Below the pieces are notes generated by a model. It was not told where the DNA came from. It did no database searches and saw only the letters and a list, made by a program, of their open reading frames with translations. A stretch of DNA of 64,000 bases, from the NCBI GenBank assembly GCA_033002965.1, contig JAURVB010000825.1, positions 1 through 64,000 on the forward strand, written 5' to 3'. Below, piece by piece: positions 62,044 through 64,000 of this stretch. The position numbers and the translations under genes were made by a program. The DNA comes from Piper betle (Eukaryota > Streptophyta > Magnoliopsida > Piperales > Piperaceae). How positions within the stretch are numbered: position 1 is the first letter of the stretch; each line of letters begins with the position of its first letter.

Positions 62044-63026
62044 CATAATAGATCTAACTCAAACATAATAGACTTAAGTCATCCATTCAACCATAGTTCA
62101 AAAATTAAGTTGAATATCTATAAACTATCTCCCATTAATAAATCGGATCATAATCTAATAGTTGATATGTATTGTATGTGGACTAATTTTTAGGAGTTTT
62201 ATAATGTACTCATCTTAAGAAATTTTGTTGCCAAAATTCTTATACTCGACCCATGGCTAAGAGTGTAGCTCACAGCTAATCTAGCCCATCATTCAATATG
62301 AAACTAGGTTGCCTTTAATACCAGTGAACTTTAATGACTTGTCATAATTATTTTTATTTATTAATTAAATTAAATTAGAATACAATAACCACACGTATAA
62401 TTAGGAAGACTTAAATTATATAACTTAATTGATTATTTTTTACTGGGAACTTTACAATTTATTGGAATGTGCTAAGTTGCCAGCGTCAACGACCACATGC
62501 GCATGGAAGCAATTTTTTCCTTTTATAGCATGACCAGGTCATATTAATGTATTCACAGGTACAAGAAAAAGATGTGTGGAAGATATAATTTGCCCAACAC
62601 GTCTCTTTTGCCTCACAATTCATTTAAGTCAATTACGGCACTTGTGATCAGAATGGACAAGATCTTTCTTCCTTTCAGTAACATGTTTTCCTTTCTTTCT
62701 CTGGAATGAATCTAATCTCGAGGAGAATAATGGCATTTACAATTTAAAGGGAAATTTCACTTATCATAAGCAAACTTTAAATCATATAATTTCTTTTAGA
62801 TCAAACTTGATTTTTACAACAGGGCTCTTCAACGAATTCATATCATAGACACCTTATCCATTGAAAAAGAAGCAAGAGATAGTCTTTCAAAGAAATTGTT
62901 TACGAGATGGTCTTAGTGGGGCCCATAACTCGCTTATTTATATGCTTAAACATTATTTACATGAAATATAAATTTAATGTGGAAATCTCCACCACAAAAT
63001 TATATAGTTATAAATTAATTGCAACC
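62044..63026. other. Spacer between solo LTR D and the viral frame
   Basis: AT-rich, no coding sequence. If the viral copy includes a leader, it should begin somewhere here, but no initiator-tRNA primer site (TGGTATCAGAGC) was seen, so the host-virus junction is unplaced. Confidence 0.45.
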
Positions 63027-63083
63027 ATGAGTGATACCGATACTTCTCAAACTAGTGAGAAACCACTCCTCACACATGAGTAA
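63027..63083 (+). other. 18-codon leader frame overlapping the viral start codon
   Basis: A short frame starts with ATG at 63,027 (MSDTDTSQTSEKPLLTHE) and its TAA (63,081-63,083) overlaps the ATGAGTAA at the start of the coat-protein frame. Stop-start overlap is common between plant pararetrovirus genes, but this could also be chance or the remains of a frameshift. Confidence 0.35.
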
Positions 63084-64000
63084 ATCCACTCCCATATATA
63101 TACATCGAATTTTTACTGCCAACGATGCAAACACTGGATTAATAAACAAACAAATAGAAGCTATGAGAGATCTTGAGCAAATTCAACTATTTGACTGGAA
63201 GTTTGTTAAGAAATTCTTAATAGACTTTCTGACTCTCTCATCAATCAGTGGCAATTACTGCTCTCCTGATTTAGGAGAAAGACTATTTGCCAAACTTCCA
63301 GGTGATCTCGGAAAAGAGATACACAGCAAATGGAAGGAACACCAGGTTCCACCCATTTATGACAATATAGGAATTAGAATTCAACACATAATAAGAGTGT
63401 TGAAAGACAAGTGCACATATATAGCTACACAGAAAATGTTGAAAAACTCTTCAACAGGTTTCTGTAGTGTTATATACACTCCACAACAATATGGTAGCGA
63501 CAGTAATGTCAGAAAACCATATAGGCTAAAGGCTAAACCAAAAAGGAAGCCCACAAAAACATATTATGTTAAGAAGTCCAAGGCTAGAAAGCCCACTCTT
63601 AACAAAGACAAACATGTCAGAAAATATAAGCCCACAAAGGCTTATACAAAGACACTCACATGTTACGCCTGCAATGAGCCCGGACATTTATCATCGCATT
63701 GTCCGAAGAGGCAAAACATGTATGACAAAAGGGCCATGGTTGTAAATAACACAAACATGGACTTAATAGAAATCAGTTCAGACGTTTCCGACACTTCTTC
63801 TATTTATTCACTAGAAGAAATAATCGGAATCAATGAAACAGAAAACAATGAAGTAGATTACAGTCTCATAAACAACCTCAACAGTTATAACAACGATTAT
63901 AACTATGTTGAAAAATATGGATTATCAGAAAATCCAGCACAAAACATTATGGGCTCCTTAGATGAAATTGAATATCTAATGGAAACCAACATGATGTTTA
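63076..64000 (+). CDS. Endogenous caulimovirid-type coat protein, 3' end cut by window
   Basis: The frame is open from 63,031 to the window end; the first ATG is at 63,076, giving 308 codons without a stop. Residues about 30-150 are a hydrophobic/charged core with GERLFAKLP and an IRIQHIIRVLKDKC helix, as in caulimovirid capsid proteins. A Lys/Tyr-rich basic stretch with KHVRKYKP follows (about 155-195), then a zinc knuckle CYACNEPGHLSSHC (C-x2-C-x4-H-x4-C, 63,661-63,702), then an acidic Ser/Asp-rich region (DVSDTSSIYSLEE). In plant pararetroviruses this protein packages the genome. The capsid module stands near the start of its frame without a movement-protein domain before it, as in cavemo- or solendovirus-like layouts (inference). 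It is an integrated copy in host DNA; whether it is intact cannot be judged from this part. Confidence 0.8.
   Translation, partial: MSKSTPIYIHRIFTANDANTGLINKQIEAMRDLEQIQLFDWKFVKKFLIDFLTLSSISGNYCSPDLGERLFAKLPGDLGKEIHSKWKEHQVPPIYDNIGIRIQHIIRVLKDKCTYIATQKMLKNSSTGFCSVIYTPQQYGSDSNVRKPYRLKAKPKRKPTKTYYVKKSKARKPTLNKDKHVRKYKPTKAYTKTLTCYACNEPGHLSSHCPKRQNMYDKRAMVVNNTNMDLIEISSDVSDTSSIYSLEEIIGINETENNEVDYSLINNLNSYNNDYNYVEKYGLSENPAQNIMGSLDEIEYLMETNMMF

Noticed and set aside
62044..63026. Viral leader with an initiator-tRNA primer site
   Set aside because: No sequence close to TGGTATCAGAGC was found in this stretch.

Overview
The window is nuclear DNA of a flowering plant. It has a GT-AG gene with some 30 introns, long AT-rich spacers, LTR-retrotransposon debris and a fragment of endogenous pararetrovirus. 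The species cannot be named from sequence alone. Only two host genes can be supported, and they are convergent (tail to tail).

Layout. 1-11.4 kb is repeat-derived: the end of a minus-strand LTR (1-219), GC-rich unassigned blocks, three diverged copies of a copia-type R/U5-like segment, and a pair of diverged direct repeats near 9.7 and 10.05 kb. About 11.4-12.98 kb probably holds the promoter and 5' untranslated region of the main gene, interrupted by a 257-bp minus-strand LTR with a primer-binding-site-like sequence. From 12.98 to 39.0 kb (+) lies an orthologue of SPLAYED (SYD), a SWI/SNF-class chromatin-remodelling ATPase. I rebuilt 31 coding exons by codon phase and similarity to the family. 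The protein would be about 3,900 residues: N-terminal domain, HSA, SNF2 ATPase, helicase C, SnAC, AT-hook, then a very long acidic tail made of about 18 tandem 77-residue units. The reading frame is broken at about a dozen places, most of them at homopolymers, while the splice sites and exon phases stay consistent. Assembly indels are therefore more likely than decay, but that is not proven. From 41.48 down to 40.73 kb (-) lies a compact, intact four-exon Nudix hydrolase gene of 160 residues with a perfect Nudix box.

41.8-49.2 kb is non-genic and holds a GC-rich element with hairpin-bearing inverted ends (43.42-44.18 kb) and a G-rich block (46.65-47.11 kb). 49.2-62.04 kb is an LTR graveyard with a readable history. 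A minus-strand LTR (49.21-56.37 kb) was hit by a plus-strand solo LTR of the same family (50,398-54,494, duplication GTTCT), which was itself hit by a solo LTR of another family (52,040-53,367, duplication CAGGG). A further intact solo LTR of the first family lies at 59,177-62,038 (duplication TGCAA). The last kilobase (63.03-64.0 kb) is an open reading frame for a caulimovirid-type coat protein with a CCHC zinc knuckle. It is cut by the window end and is evidently an endogenous viral copy.

I found no RNA genes, CRISPR arrays or bacterial-type features. The remodeller and the Nudix enzyme have no evident shared pathway.
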